A stretch of 64,000 nucleotides of DNA from Amphibalanus amphitrite (lineage: Eukaryota; Arthropoda; Thecostraca; Balanomorpha; Balanidae). The notes below the pieces were generated by a model. The model saw nothing but the letters and a program-made list of their open reading frames with translations. It had not been told where the DNA came from and did no database searches. A program made the position numbers and the translations under genes. Positions 48,478 to 60,397 of the stretch are shown one piece after another (the first letter of the stretch is position 1; each line of letters begins with the position of its first letter). Where the stretch lies: the NCBI RefSeq assembly GCF_019059575.1, contig NW_024881624.1, positions 310,001 to 374,000 on the forward strand, in the 5' to 3' direction.

Positions 48478-48582
48478 AATTTCTACTTTAATTAATTTGA
48501 TCACTTTTATTAATTTGATTTCCACTTATATTAATTTGATTTCCACTTTTATTAATTTGATTTCCACTTTTATTAATTTGAT
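48478..48582. repeat. 22-bp AT-rich tandem repeat
   Basis: Four to five copies of 'ttattaatttgatttccact', including the variant 'ttaatttgatcact'. Intronic. Confidence 0.85.
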
Positions 48583-50418
48583 CGGGGGCTGTTAGGATTC
48601 TGCTGTCATGCAGCTCCTGCACTGAAGTAACATCTAACTGTAGGATTTTTTATACTCCGAGTTGAGAACTCTGCTGTTATGCCGACATTTACCGCTCCTC
48701 CGCCTGCTACCCGCAAGGGAACCCATCGATCAATGAAGCGGCGTGATTTTATCAACTTTGTTGTGTCTGCGGGGGCGTTTTTATCCATTACAGACGCGTT
48801 AGAGCGGTAGCGTAAAGGCTTTTACCGGTAAATGGGTCTATTTGTCGTGCTGCCATCTTGCGATGGAGCTGTTACAAAAAAATGTGCTCCTAATATGCAG
48901 CCATCGTTCCTAGAACCCAAACATCATCATCGTATGCCCATCTCCGTGGCAGGCTAACGAAGAACGAGAGTGAGCCAGGTCGGTTACCGACTGAAAATGC
49001 GCGAGTCGTGAATGTTTGGGGAGATAGCTGACGGATATTCGTCATTTATTGATAGACGGATATTCTAAAATAACTTAATAAGTGAAAATAAGTGTAGAAT
49101 GTTTAAGCGTTGATGTTCCACTCAGTTCTGGCGCCCTCAAATCACAAAGATCATCATTATCGGGCATTGCTGCGGTTTAACTTAAAACTGAGGTAAAGCA
49201 AAAATATGCTGCGTGCGTGCAGTTGTGGTATATAATTGTTCCTTTCGCCATATGTACTCCCTTCCAGAGCAACGCGACTCTACAGCCTGCCACAGTGGTC
49301 CCATCCACAAAATTATAGTCGTTAGTCGGACTTTTGCATGCCATTTATATCGCGCTAATGGGAAGGATCCTCATTTCAATCATCAATCTTTGGGACAGCC
49401 ATGGGCTCATCAATTCAAAAGTAAATTAGTCTTTTATAGCTAGCAGTTTTAATATTTGAAAATTAGTCTTTTGTGGTGGCCCAAGCTCGATCAATGCTTT
49501 GCAGATCGTGACAGGCAGATTTTTTCCTGGATTAATTTCTTCTTTATCAATATACTCGTGCGAAGCTTATGTGTATTTGAACTGACCACGTTTTGCTAAT
49601 GAAGCGAATTTGAGGCCTCGTCGAATTTCATCGTGAGATGAGCGGCAGCTTAGTTACGTGTTTTAGGGTTCTCTAAACGAACGGAAAGCTTCGGATCAGC
49701 CGCTGGTAACTGCGCATTGGTTTAAAATGCGAATATACTTAATTGCGAATGCGAATATGCTTGCCTTTCATGTTTCCTGGCAGGGTTCTTAACTACATAA
49801 TGCACATACCTACTACCTATGCTTTTACATTAAAAAATGGACATCAAACTTGATAACAATCATGCAGTCGTATGCTTACCATTAGGATGAATATTGTTCA
49901 CTAAATGCTGGCTCGTAAATATCTCAGCAGACTCGGATAATGTGATAAGCGTTCCGTGACAGTTGGCCGGGGTGACATTGTTATTAGTTTCAGCTGGGCC
50001 GCTGCTACGCGGCTCTAATGAGGAAATCGATAATCATTTCCAACATTGGCTTCTTTGCTGACAGCTCTATTATCAAAGTTTGATGTGTTTTAGTACCCCT
50101 GTCCTTATCAGTGGCGCTGTATGATTGATACCGCTGTTTTGAACCAGTGCTTAAATTCAGATGAGTGCTCCCGCAAAATTCCCTTTCCTAACCCGTCTGG
50201 TCATTCACTGTCCAGTTGTGTCCTATTCAACCTAGCCTTGCCATGCTTTACCCGGCCCTGGCCTTCTCTGCTCTAACCTTCTTTTCTGTGACCTGCCCTT
50301 TTTGTCGTGTCCTCACCTAACTTGTCCTTCCTTGACATCCTTGACATGACCTACCGTTTTTTACCTTGACCTGCCGTAGCGTCAACTAACCATAGTTACG
50401 TACCACCTGTGTCGGCAG

Positions 50419-50535
50419 GGCTACTGTGACGTGTTTCTCAAGTGTCGCCGGGTGGACGCGGAAGGCCCGCTGGTGCAGCTGAAGAACCTGCTGTTCTCGG
50501 AACAGACGCTGATGACCATCGTAGAGTGGGTGACG
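50419..50535 (+). CDS. kuz: kuzbanian exon J: membrane-proximal stalk
   Basis: Codes for GYCDVFLKCRRVDAEGPL, VQLKNLLFSEQ and IVEWVT, almost the ADAM10 stalk ([22 protein letters not shown]...). Acceptor cggcag, donor ACG|gtgagt, phase 0. The highly conserved GYCDVF strongly supports ADAM10 over ADAM17. The next exon supplies the membrane helix. Confidence 0.96.
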
Positions 50536-50689
50536 GTGAGTGACGTCATCCCCCCACCCCCTGGGTCGCTGACAGGGACAGAGCCTACCAGATGGGTGGG
50601 TGTGGTGATTGCATGTACTGCTCGGCAGTTACATGTTTTTTTTTTCCTAGTGCATAGCTATGCGTCTGTAGGTGCGTGTAATGTGTTGC

Positions 50690-50822
50690 CGTCACCCACT
50701 CATGCCGTCTGTGTACGCTTTTTGGTCTGTATACGCCTGTTGGTCTGTATACGCCTGTTGGTCTGTATGCGCCTGTCTGTTGGTCTGTGTCACCTGTTGG
50801 TCTGTGTCACCTGTTGCCTCTC
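50690..50822. repeat. 18-bp tandem repeat 'gcctgttggtctgtatac'
   Basis: About six degenerate copies in the intron between exons J and K. Seen directly; no further meaning is evident. Confidence 0.65.
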
Positions 50823-52714
50823 CACGCGAACAGCATCTGTTGTCAATCTGAGCACACTGTCTGTCGTCTGTTCGCCGTCCGGCTCCCCGGGGAATGTCAC
50901 TGCGCTGGTCAGCAATGGGCCTCGGCCTGGCTGCCCGGGGCCTCGGACTGGCCGCCGGCGGCGCCCCCCGGGTAGTAATAATCGCACGGGCGGAACCAGT
51001 GCCGAGCCGCCGCCGCCGCGCTGATTGATGAAGCGAATTGCCAGCCGACGGCTCACTGAAAAATCTACGGCGGCAATCTGGTGCGCGGCACGGCCGGCAC
51101 GCCACGGCCGCACGTTGTTTATGGCTGGAGGTTTACCGAGAGTGGCGCCGGACCGAGCGGGTTACGTGCCACGCGAGCAGCGGTCGCCGCCGGCTAACAA
51201 ATGTAATGATTCGGTAGATGGATTGGCTGCGTTGGGTTAAGCTTCTCGGTTGGATTCGCAGAATCGAAGCAGGGCTATATGACTTGTTCGTTGAGTGTTT
51301 TTTTCGGCTTGGACGTAATTTAGGTGCTCATCCATCCACACCGCCTCGTGGTGTTTCTTATTCATAGTTTCATTTATTGGTTGGTTGTACCGCAGTTTGT
51401 GCAGTTGCCCTGACAACGGAAGTCGTCTTCGGACTGCCCTTTGTACCATTTCCCGCCAAATTGTGCGGCGTGATGCTCAAGTTACCCAGTAGCCTCGGAA
51501 CCGATTGCCTATTCCGCCGAGCACAATTTGGAAACATATTTTGTCGAGCTCGGCTTGGTAACGTATTCCGTCGAGGTCACCCTATTCCGTTGTGCCCGGC
51601 TCAGTTATTTTTCCGTCTCGCACCACCGGCGTCATCCACTGCTGCCCTTCTCGTCCCTCCGCCGAGCGGCGCCTGCCCCACATGTCGGTGCTGCCCTGTC
51701 GGACAGCGGCCCCGTCAGCTGGAGCCGCCTTGTCGGCTGGAGCTGCTGTCTGTCGGTCCGACGCACTGTGTGCGCCGCCGAGTGTTATTGCAGCTCTCCG
51801 GATGACGGCTGCGCCGCGCCACTGTTGTCTCAACACTCCAGCCGTTGACCTAAGTGGAATTTGAGCGGCGCCCGGAGTATGGTGATCGCCGTTTTGCGCT
51901 GGTTCACTCCTGGACTTGGAATAGGTGACTCACTTGTGGGTGCGATTTTTAATAGTTTGCGGCAAGGGCACTGGCCCCGGGAAAAAAATATGATATTGAT
52001 TTTTTGTTAGCCATGTACGAGAATGCGTCACCCATCATTTCCATCGACGTTGAAAAATCTTTTTATTTTTATTTTTAAGCCGGTCTGTACACAGCATGCT
52101 TTATTATTAGTGACTGTCGCACTCAAACAGAGTGCACTGTTGTTGCCATTTATGCGTTTCGACAAGCTACGTAATTGTCGTGAGTCCTAAACATTGTCAT
52201 AGCTCACCCTGTTTCCGTCACCAGAACTTAAGTTTGACGACTCTCGGGTGTTACTTAGTTCTGATATTGGGATATTGGGTCGACGCGCGACACGAGAATG
52301 CAGCGCCTAGGACGTGTTCGACGCTGTTTGTATCGGATTTGTGGTATTTTCCTCTACGCGGATTTGCTTAACGGGCCTTCAACTGGAGTGGCACTTTGCA
52401 AGGCGGCGTAAAGTTGTAAATGCACAGTGTCGAGACCTCGGCACCTGCGTTTGTTGAGCTCTGTTTGTATTTCTGTGTAGCTAGCCAGTGTGGCGCGGTT
52501 ACGAACAAAACAAGCGTCCTGGCGAGCCCAGTGTGCAGACGGTGCAGACTGAACCGACCACGTAACGCTAGACACGGTTATTCTTCCATTAGTTTTTGTT
52601 TTCGTATAATGTGATACTGGTTGTCATTGATGCATGCAATATGTGTAGACAAGTAATTGCATTCCATTGGCGCATTGTCCTATAAAATGTTATCGTGGAT
52701 ACTCGCTTGCTCTA

Positions 52715-54058
52715 CAGGGTGTCTCAAAAGTTCGTATACACATTTCCCATGCCCATAAAGCATATAAGAACCGGCCAAAAATCTAAGGTTTTTGTGTCTG
52801 TGTGCACACTAGGCAAATATGCATGCTTTGACAACTGATTAGGGAGGTTGGAAATCAAACCCTTTGCTGTATCTCCAAAAATATTTGCCCATACCGATTT
52901 TCGTCGCTCCGTCAGCTGCCGGAGGCTGATAAAAGGTTACCAGCTTTCAAGCTCTTGTAAGGGAATCCCCTGCAGTTTCTGCGTCGGAATTAGGTTTGAC
53001 GAGCTCCCCGGCAACATACACTTCTCCCTGAAAGCCGACAGCGTGCATCGACACCATCCGTGAGTATTTTGTAGGTCTTCTCTGGCGCTAACTCCTTCAT
53101 GAATGACTGGCGCCGACCTCCCAAGCACCATTTTCCTTTTCAAAACAACCCCATTCCTGAACAAATGGGAAGTGCCAGGGGAAAATTTTTCGCAGCATAT
53201 CGTAGAAGAATGTGTCGGCCATCTGTTTCTTAGACACATTGTGCAAATTTTGCAAATCCCAAACGCTCCTCATTCCCCATGCGAAGACCTTCGCTGGGTT
53301 GCGGAGTGTTTTCCTCAGGAGAGGTTCTGGTTTGTAAACGGTCAAAACCTGTCCATCGTGTGGTTTTGTCGGGATTTTGTGTCTAAAAGGAAGCTATTCG
53401 CTCCAGATCTGCCTCTTGAAACTTCGTAAGATAAAACTTTACATTAATTGACGCTTTTGGAGGGTCAGTTGTCCTTGGTATTGATGATTTTCGTGTTATT
53501 TCCCCCAAAAATTTAGCGTTCTAGATATTATAAACAATTTCAAATGATACTTTGTCTTTATTTTACGATGACCTGCAATTTTTTAAACTCTGTCTGTGAG
53601 CTTCTTGTCAGTTTTCAATAGCCTTCATTTTCAGCTGCTTTCCGGAGCACGAGTCTGCTGCCGTACGAGGGTCGTTCAAAACGCTGTTAGTCTCGCATGG
53701 TTTTGTCCTTCAAAAATTTTAGCCACCGTTTTTATTAGATGATCATCATGTTGTACTCATCCTCGCCGACACTTTGTCATGTGTCATTTCCGACTTAACC
53801 ATTCCCATTACTCCTGAAACAGAGAGTTTCTCAGCCGACCCGATTTTGCGACCTCCATTTTCATGCTTGACCCATGGTTAGAGATGAACCCTTTTTGTGG
53901 CTCATGAGGGGTCGAATGCGTTTGAAAACAATGAGACTGCTTGAGGAAGGTTGTTACCAATGCCCATGCAAAATTTCGACTGTTTATTTATTGTTGATTC
54001 AGAATTATTGACAAAAAAGCATGGCTGGTACCTGTCAACGAACTTTTGAGACACCCTG
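52715..54058. mobile_element. TA-flanked transposon, 1344 bp
   Basis: Both ends read CAGGGTGTCTCAAAAGTTCG inward (21 bp perfect with the following T), flanked by TA at 52713-52714 and 54059-54060. The length fits a full mariner/Tc1-type element. Open frames of about 80-108 codons on both strands in 52.9-53.4 kb show no motif I trust, so any transposase is very decayed; the minus strand (AKVFAWGM near 53280) faintly resembles a VMVWG block. Confidence 0.88.
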
Positions 54059-54652
54059 TATGGCCGACGTCGGTGAGCCGAACTGGCTCGAGAGGATCAG
54101 ACTATGACAAACTGGTTTGAGGAGGATTATAATGTTTCCAACTGGTTTGTGGTTACCTGTGGTAGAGCGCTAGTTTCGGCACCGTCCTCCAGCGCCGGAT
54201 CACCTTACACAGGCCGCTGGGGAATACTCACAGCTCTCTGCCAAACTCAGCTGTGTAATTTCAGGCTTTTAATTCAAAGTCTTGTGACAAACTATTCTTC
54301 TATGGATAACAAGTATTGCAATAGTTTGCTCAAGTTGTGTAGTTATCGGGATAGTTTAAACATCCTCATAACATTTCGCTGAAGACATTTACGTGGGATT
54401 GCCGTAAACTACGTCAAGATGCACATTGTTTCAAGTCCTTCTGGAATCCGGACGTTTAAGAGAAGTCATTTCGTCCCTATTTCACCAGATCAGAGCCTCC
54501 CGCTCCCCTCGGCTGCGTTCGCCATTGAAGCGACCCGGCTGCGTTTGTCCGAGCTCTGATTGATGTTCCGGTTGTCCGGCGGCCGTCAGAGGAGGCGGTA
54601 TATTGTGCGGGTTTTCCGCGCTGTTGGTCCGTCCACAGCCGTTTGTTGTGCT

Positions 54653-55345
54653 CAGGGTTGGCATTTCTGCCGGCAAAAACTAGTTAATGCCATTTGCCGG
54701 TTTAAACCGGTTTTAACCGGCAAAAAGTGGCAAAAACTGGCAAAAACTAAAAAGTATCACAATGCTATGCCTAGACATGAATTTGAACATGAAATATTTT
54801 GAGGAGAATTCGGTGAAAGCTTTATGCTTTCAAACAGAAGTGACATTGACCATTGAAATGCTTCATACGTAACTCAGAAACATTTTCATAGACTATCCAT
54901 AAGGAGCGTAAGATGCCTTTTGGAGGTGACAAATGAGCCAGTGCAAGGGTGACTGGGTGAATCATGCACAATCAGAAGTGCGAAGGGGCATCTGCCACTG
55001 ATATGCGCACGACGGCACCACATGGCACCCTACTTACCGTGGCCGCCTTACCCCACTCTCCCCTTACATGGAAATACATTCCGTTGTGGATGTCTACCGG
55101 CATGCATAGACAGTTTAAGCAGGGATAAGTAATGAGGCAACTTCAGAATGTTTAGTGCATCTATATAACTACCAGAAATACATTTGTACAGTTCAAATCC
55201 CTTCCTAACTAGAAAAGTTGTAGGTTTGACCATCTGAGTTTTAGCCAGTTTTTGCCAGTTCTTGCCACCATGGTTTCTGCCAGCCGGTTTAAACCGGTTA
55301 AAACCACTGGCAAAAACCAGTTTTTGCCACCCCCTGCCAACCCTG
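54653..55345. mobile_element. hAT-type MITE, 693 bp, with 8-bp target duplication
   Basis: Ends CAGGGTTGGCA on both sides in inverse orientation, flanked by GTTGTGCT (54645-54652 and 55346-55353). The terminal regions are packed with 'ccggtttaaaccgg' palindromes and 'ggcaaaaactgg' repeats over about 100 bp on each side. No transposase coding region. Confidence 0.93.
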
Positions 55346-56198
55346 GTTGTGCTCCATCTGTCAGAATCTGTCTCCGGGTCCGGTTCAGCGCATCGGGTGC
55401 TGTGGGCTGACCGCTGCGGGCTCCGGCTGAATGTGTACCACAGGCCATACCCGGGTGTCTTCGAGGCCCTGTCTGCAAACCACCTCGACGACCATATGGT
55501 GACGATTGTCGCCGCCGTCCGTCCGGACTGACCCCGGAGATAGCCGGAGGCGGCGGCCGCCCTGCCGCCGGGTCAGTCTGTGGGCCCAGCTGCCGGCTCG
55601 GCGCGGCCCTAACCTCGTCACGGACCGGGCTTCTGTCAGCCAACACTGGCTATCGGCGAGACGTCTGACGGCGGATGGTCGTCCCGACCGACCCATTCCG
55701 GTTATATAGAGACAGCGGCAGGCTTTGACGTTTTCTTTATCTTTTTTTTTTTTTGTTTTTTGCTCGGGTGTCAGCGTGTACTCGTAACATGAGTCTGCAA
55801 TTTCTCAGTGTTAATCAATGGGTTGTTGTTGGCGCTATTTGTGTCTGTGTCTACTTGTCTGGTGATGTCACTCGCTAGCAATGCTGCCGTTGGGCACTGC
55901 AATAAAACTGCATACAGTGTGCAGCACTCCACTGTGTACTCGTATGTCGAACTGAGTGACGTCCTTTGTGCCGTGTATTATTACCCTTGTATCTACTTGA
56001 GTTGCTCTTGTGTGATGTGCTGTCCAGCATTGTCCGTGTGACTAATCTGACCGTGCTGGTATCGCGTAGTTATTTTCCCTCTAACCCGGTCACCCCTGCC
56101 GGTACCACTGGTGGGCCGTGACTGTGTACCCTCTCTGACGTGACACCCCTGTGTTTTACAGCACTACTGGTGGGCCGTGTCTGTGTACTGTACCCTCT

Positions 56199-56246
56199 CT
56201 GACCTGACCTGACCCGACCCGACCTGACCTGACCTGACCTGACCTG
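56199..56246. repeat. (GACCT)n pentanucleotide run
   Basis: About nine units of gacct/gaccc between two decoy acceptor copies; shorter versions lie near 58235. Confidence 0.85.
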
Positions 56247-57273
56247 ATACCCCTGTGTCTGACAGCACTACTGGTGGGCAGTGTCTGTGTATATATGTTA
56301 CAGGCAAAGTGAAAACTCGGGCATTTTGCAAAATGCCTAGGTAATTTGCAAAATGCCTGACCGGCCAGGCATTTTGCAAAATGCCCAGGCAGTTTGCAAA
56401 CTGCCTGACCCACCAGGCATTTTGCAAACTGCCTGAAATATTTTCCCAGGCATTTTGCAAAATGACTGACATCAAACTCGCACTAGCGACGATGTATAGG
56501 TAAGCATCATTTGTAACTGCCGCTTACAAAAGTTAATCGCTGTCAATGCGCACCAAGTGAGGGGACACTGCGTTCTCCGGGTAGCGCCGCCGAGTTCAGG
56601 TCACTGAGCCCCAGCGGCCGTCGGGTGCCGAGCACCGGGCGTGGTTTCGTGGGTAAACATGCGCTCGGTACAATGATTGTACTGTTTCTAAGAGCTCTTG
56701 GTGGCTTTTTGGAAATACTATGGGTGGATATTGATCAGAAAAGAATACTCCTCCAATTTACGAAAATTTAATTGTTACACGTTTAGGTACATTATCAATC
56801 GTCTCTGCCGGAACAGCTGCCCACCAGGGCAGAATACTGGACATCGCAGCTTTTATACACACGGCTACAACTCCGCATATACGAAAGGTACGGAGAAGGT
56901 CGCTCAAGTCCATTCAGCGTTGGCTCCATCTCGACAGAATTGACGCAAAACGTATAGGTATACAGAGTGTCACGAACTTGATACGCGGTTGGCGCGGTCT
57001 TGTCCCTACATGTCCCTCCTGAGTGCTGAATGGATGTAATTTTAACGGGTCCGGCACCAGAGCATCTGGTCCAGGGCACTCGGCATCTAAATCGGCCATC
57101 CCCCGGTATCTGAAGATTTTACCCTGAAGCTGAAGCCGCTCAACATCAGGCTGCAACCCTGACTTACCGTCATCCATAAGTGATGCAGCTGGATTTCGAC
57201 AAAACCCACCAAATCTGGACCATTCAGGACTAGATATTCAGACTTTTCAATGATGAGGCCATGAGGTGATATT

Positions 57274-57551
57274 AGCCGTTTTCACGACGGCCATCTGGTA
57301 CACATTTGGTTCACATCTGGTGTAGATTAGGTGCATATTTGGTCAAATTAGGTTCAGTGTGTCTCTTAGTAGCTATCAGCTAGGGTTGTACTAATTGCTT
57401 ATATACCTCCTTTGTCATATTATCAGAGAGCATCATCGGTTAAAACACTGAAATAAATTCATAAAATAAAGATATTTGCTGTAAAAGAGATTAAGGTGCA
57501 GATTTGGTCAAATTGGGTGCACTCGCCGGATAGCCCGTCGTGAAAACGGCT
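57274..57551. mobile_element. Nested 278-bp MITE
   Basis: Ends AGCCGTTTTCACGACGG in inverse orientation, with further loose similarity inward ('atttggtcaaatt' on both sides). The flanks can be read as a 3-bp ATT duplication (57271-57273 and 57552-57554), or as TA with slightly shorter ends. It interrupts the Tc1-like element, so it is younger. Confidence 0.85.
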
Positions 57552-57569
57552 ATTAAAGCTCTTCTTAGT

Positions 57570-57760
57570 CACTAACCGTCCAGACAACCAGTTCTGGGCC
57601 AACAGCAGCTCAGAGGCACTGCGCCGTCGAGACGGTGAAGCACCCACTGGGCACTGGGGATTCTCGTTTGGGGCATGATGGGCTACAGAGGCCTATTTGA
57701 GCTTCACCAGGTGCCGCGGGGACAGACCATGTGGCCGCTGATAACTTGTCAGCGAGGTGC
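57570..57760 (+). pseudogene. Tc1-like transposase remnant
   Basis: Reads NRPDNQFWANSSSEALRRRDG, then after a frame change LVWGMMGYRGLFELHQVPRG. This resembles the part of Tc1 transposases around the VMVWGxISxxGxxxLHFI block between the first and second catalytic Asp. Broken by a frameshift and stop codons; no second or third catalytic block is readable. Confidence 0.6.
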
Positions 57761-58268
57761 TGGAGAACACTGACGCAACTATACGATGCAATACATTTCG
57801 GGACACCAGTACAACATCCCGCAACAATTTCGTGACACCCGTATTCGTGACCGTGGAATGTGTCAATGTGAACACAACACATGTGAAATGTGTTGTGGGG
57901 TCAGTCACAGTGGAACGTTTATGATCAACGGCTGTAGTCAACAAAAACGGTGGAATATATGGAAACCCAGGCATTTTGCAAAATGCCTGGCGGGTCAGGC
58001 ATTTTGTAAAATGCCTAGGCAGTTTGCAAAATGCCTGGTGGGTCAGGCAGTTTGCAAACTGCCTGGGCATTTTGCAAAATGCCTGGCGGGTCAGGCATTT
58101 TGCAAATTGCCTAGGCATTTTCCAAAATGCCCGAGTTTTCACTTTGCCTGTAACATATATACTGTACCCTCTCTGACGTGACGCCCCTGTGTCTGACAGC
58201 ACTACTGGTGGGCCGTGCCTATGTACCCTCTCTGGCCTGACCTGACCTGACACCCCTGTGTCTGACAG

Positions 58269-58436
58269 CACTACTGGTGGGCCGTGCTGCTGATGGCCGT
58301 GGCCTTCGTCGTGGTGATGGCGCTCTTCATCCGGTGTTGCGCCGTACACACGCCCTCGTCCAACCCCAAACGGGCGCCGGCCAGAAAGTTCACGGATACG
58401 CTCAAGCATCCGATGGATACGCTCAAGCGACAGCAC
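58269..58436 (+). CDS. kuz: kuzbanian exon K: transmembrane helix and juxtamembrane tail
   Basis: Codes for [20 protein letters not shown], a single membrane-spanning helix, then [18 protein letters not shown], matching the AHWWAVLLMGIAL...[10 protein letters not shown] region of ADAM10, and TLKRQH. Type I topology is implied. The acceptor is the last of several near-identical copies. Donor CAC|gtaagt, phase 0. Confidence 0.97.
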
Positions 58437-60390
58437 GTAAGTGGGGCTCTTCACACAGAGGAGGTACCGCAGGCCGTCAGCCGTCGAGCGCGCTGCTGTT
58501 GCTTGGTAACGCAGGGTCGTAGACGCGAGGTGGTAACAGGCTAGGGTCTTTAAACCGCCTGTGAATTTCCGTAATGGCCAAAAGTAATATCGCCAGGCCG
58601 TGAAGTGTGCAGTTCCGCGGGTTTTAGTGCTTTAGATTTTGTTAACTGGTTGTATTTGCTGAAAGTGTTGATTTTAGATACTACCACATGCCAGTTTCGG
58701 TAGAAGTCAGGTAGTTACTATTACGTAGATAAATATGGTGGTTTGAAAAGGTGACGTCAAATGTCAGGACATTTGTAATAGCGCTAACACAAAATGACAC
58801 CCAAATCGATCCTGCTGGGAAATCAGCGGATGAAATAGGCCTATTATTATTTCAAAGATCTCACCTTACCATCAATCTCAAACAGGTGCCAATGGTGAAA
58901 GGGCGTGTGCTTTGAGTGCGGATACGCCGGGCGTTATTTTTAGCTGACGGAAACCAGAAACACACAGTCATTCTGACTGCAGTTATTTGCTAGCCTTGAG
59001 CGTTACCTGGTGGCATTGTATGCTGTATGGTCCTTAGGAGCGTCCGGTCGGAGACTCGCGATTCTAGGACGACCCACCAGCCGCGACTGCAAGAATGGCA
59101 TTGTGTCCTGTCTTGCCACCTAATTGTACAAGACCAAACATTGGCATTTTCTATTGATTACTTCGGTTGCTCCAGTCGAGTGGCCTTCTTGGTCACGACT
59201 CACGAGTGTTTATTTTTCCTCGAAGGGTTATTTGATTCCTAGCTTGCAATTCCGTTCGCTTGTTTGGCTTTAGCGACTCCATACGAAAAGGTAAAGAAGC
59301 GACAAACAACCGTTACATAAACCCAAGGACTTTTGCAGGTTTTTCACTGGGATTCTTTAGGTTGGTGACTTTTACTTTGGTAGCCAAACACGCTTTTATT
59401 CGAATGTGTGTGCGCCCACAAATGCAAGCCGCACCGGGCGCTCGACAATAACGAGTATTTAGCGATATTATGCCTGCCCCAGGGAGGACGCGGTGCTTTT
59501 ACCTGGACCGCGCTCGGCGGTGCCGCAGTGCTCTCAGGCAGCCGCTCGGTCGCTCGTTTGGTGCACGACCCGCCTACTCGACGACCTGTATTTAGAAGCC
59601 GACTGCCGGCATCTGGTGTGGCCGGAAACCAGCGGCCGTCTCGGCCTGGTCACCAGTCGTTACAGGCCCCCGCCGGCCCGTAACTTTTCATAGCTGACAC
59701 GGGCCAATTTGTGCGCCTCTCTGGGTGGCTCGCCGGCCGTCTCAGCGGAGACAGTCCATCTTGTCGTGAGGCCCGTGCGGAAGACGACCTGCAGGGTCAG
59801 AGGGCCCGGTGTCGAGCGCTGTCATCTGCTGCTGCGACTCGCGGTGACGGGGGTCAGAGCAGTAGTTTAAGCACGGTTGTTGACAGTGCAGGGGTGTGAG
59901 CTTGGGAACAGCCCCGCCTCAGGCGCGGTCCGGGCTGTATTTCTCCCGAAACCCCGACGGCGTCAGTCAGTGACGGAGCGACTGTGCCGCGGCGGAACGG
60001 TGGCTATTTGCCCCCGAGTCGACGGCGAAATACCGTCCGCCGATTGCGGGAAATTGCTCCGCGCCTGCCGCTGATGGCTCTGCAGCAGCCATCAGACCAA
60101 CGACTCTGTAGAAGGGATAGACTTACCTTTTTTCTTTCTGATCAGACGTGCGCTGAGACCGCTGCGAAAATGTGATAACGTTTTTTATCATTATACTTTG
60201 AGCCAAAAATGTACGCACTGCTTACCCATGCTGTCTGGCATTACAAAATAAAATGGCGCATGATTTCATCAGCAATGCGGCGATGAGTACTCGGAAAGCG
60301 TTCTGGCTTGGTATGTCACCAACTCGCTTGGCGATGTGAACGGGAATGAACTCTTCCAGGACCCTGCGCTCATCTCTTCTTACTGATATA
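58437..60390 (+). other. kuz: kuzbanian intron K-L, left part; nothing recognised
   Basis: No exon or element border was identified in this stretch of the last visible intron. Confidence 0.4.
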
Positions 60391-60397
60391 GCTATCA

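Larger units (their letters stand above)
56292..58159 (+). mobile_element. Tc1-like element, 1868 bp, with palindrome-packed inverted repeats
   Basis: Ends TATATGTTACAGG...AGTGAAAACTCGGGC match over about 50 bp with one mismatch and remain similar for about 175-200 bp. These long ends are built of some 13 palindromic 20-mers of the type AGGCATTTTGCAAAATGCCT. TA duplications lie at 56290-56291 and 58160-58161. The neighbouring repeat copy near 56183 shows the empty site (gtgtctgtgtactgtaccc), confirming the borders. It contains a transposase remnant and a nested MITE. Confidence 0.9.
56090..58290 (+). repeat. kuz: Tandem copies of the exon K splice acceptor, split by a transposon
   Basis: The unit (3' splice site 'cccctgtgtctgacag', then CACTACTGGTGGGC of exon K, then 'tgtgtaccctctctgac' and a (gacct)n stretch) is present about five times: exon-like starts at 56103 (partial, no acceptor), 56162, 56266, 58200 and the genuine exon at 58269. 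Three decoys keep an intact AG acceptor in the same phase as the real exon. The copy at 56266 is interrupted by a 1868-bp element. Confidence 0.9.

Noticed and set aside
57693..58454. 253-codon minus-strand open frame
   Set aside because: It runs across inverted repeats of a transposon and the antisense of kuzbanian exon K; a shadow, not a gene.
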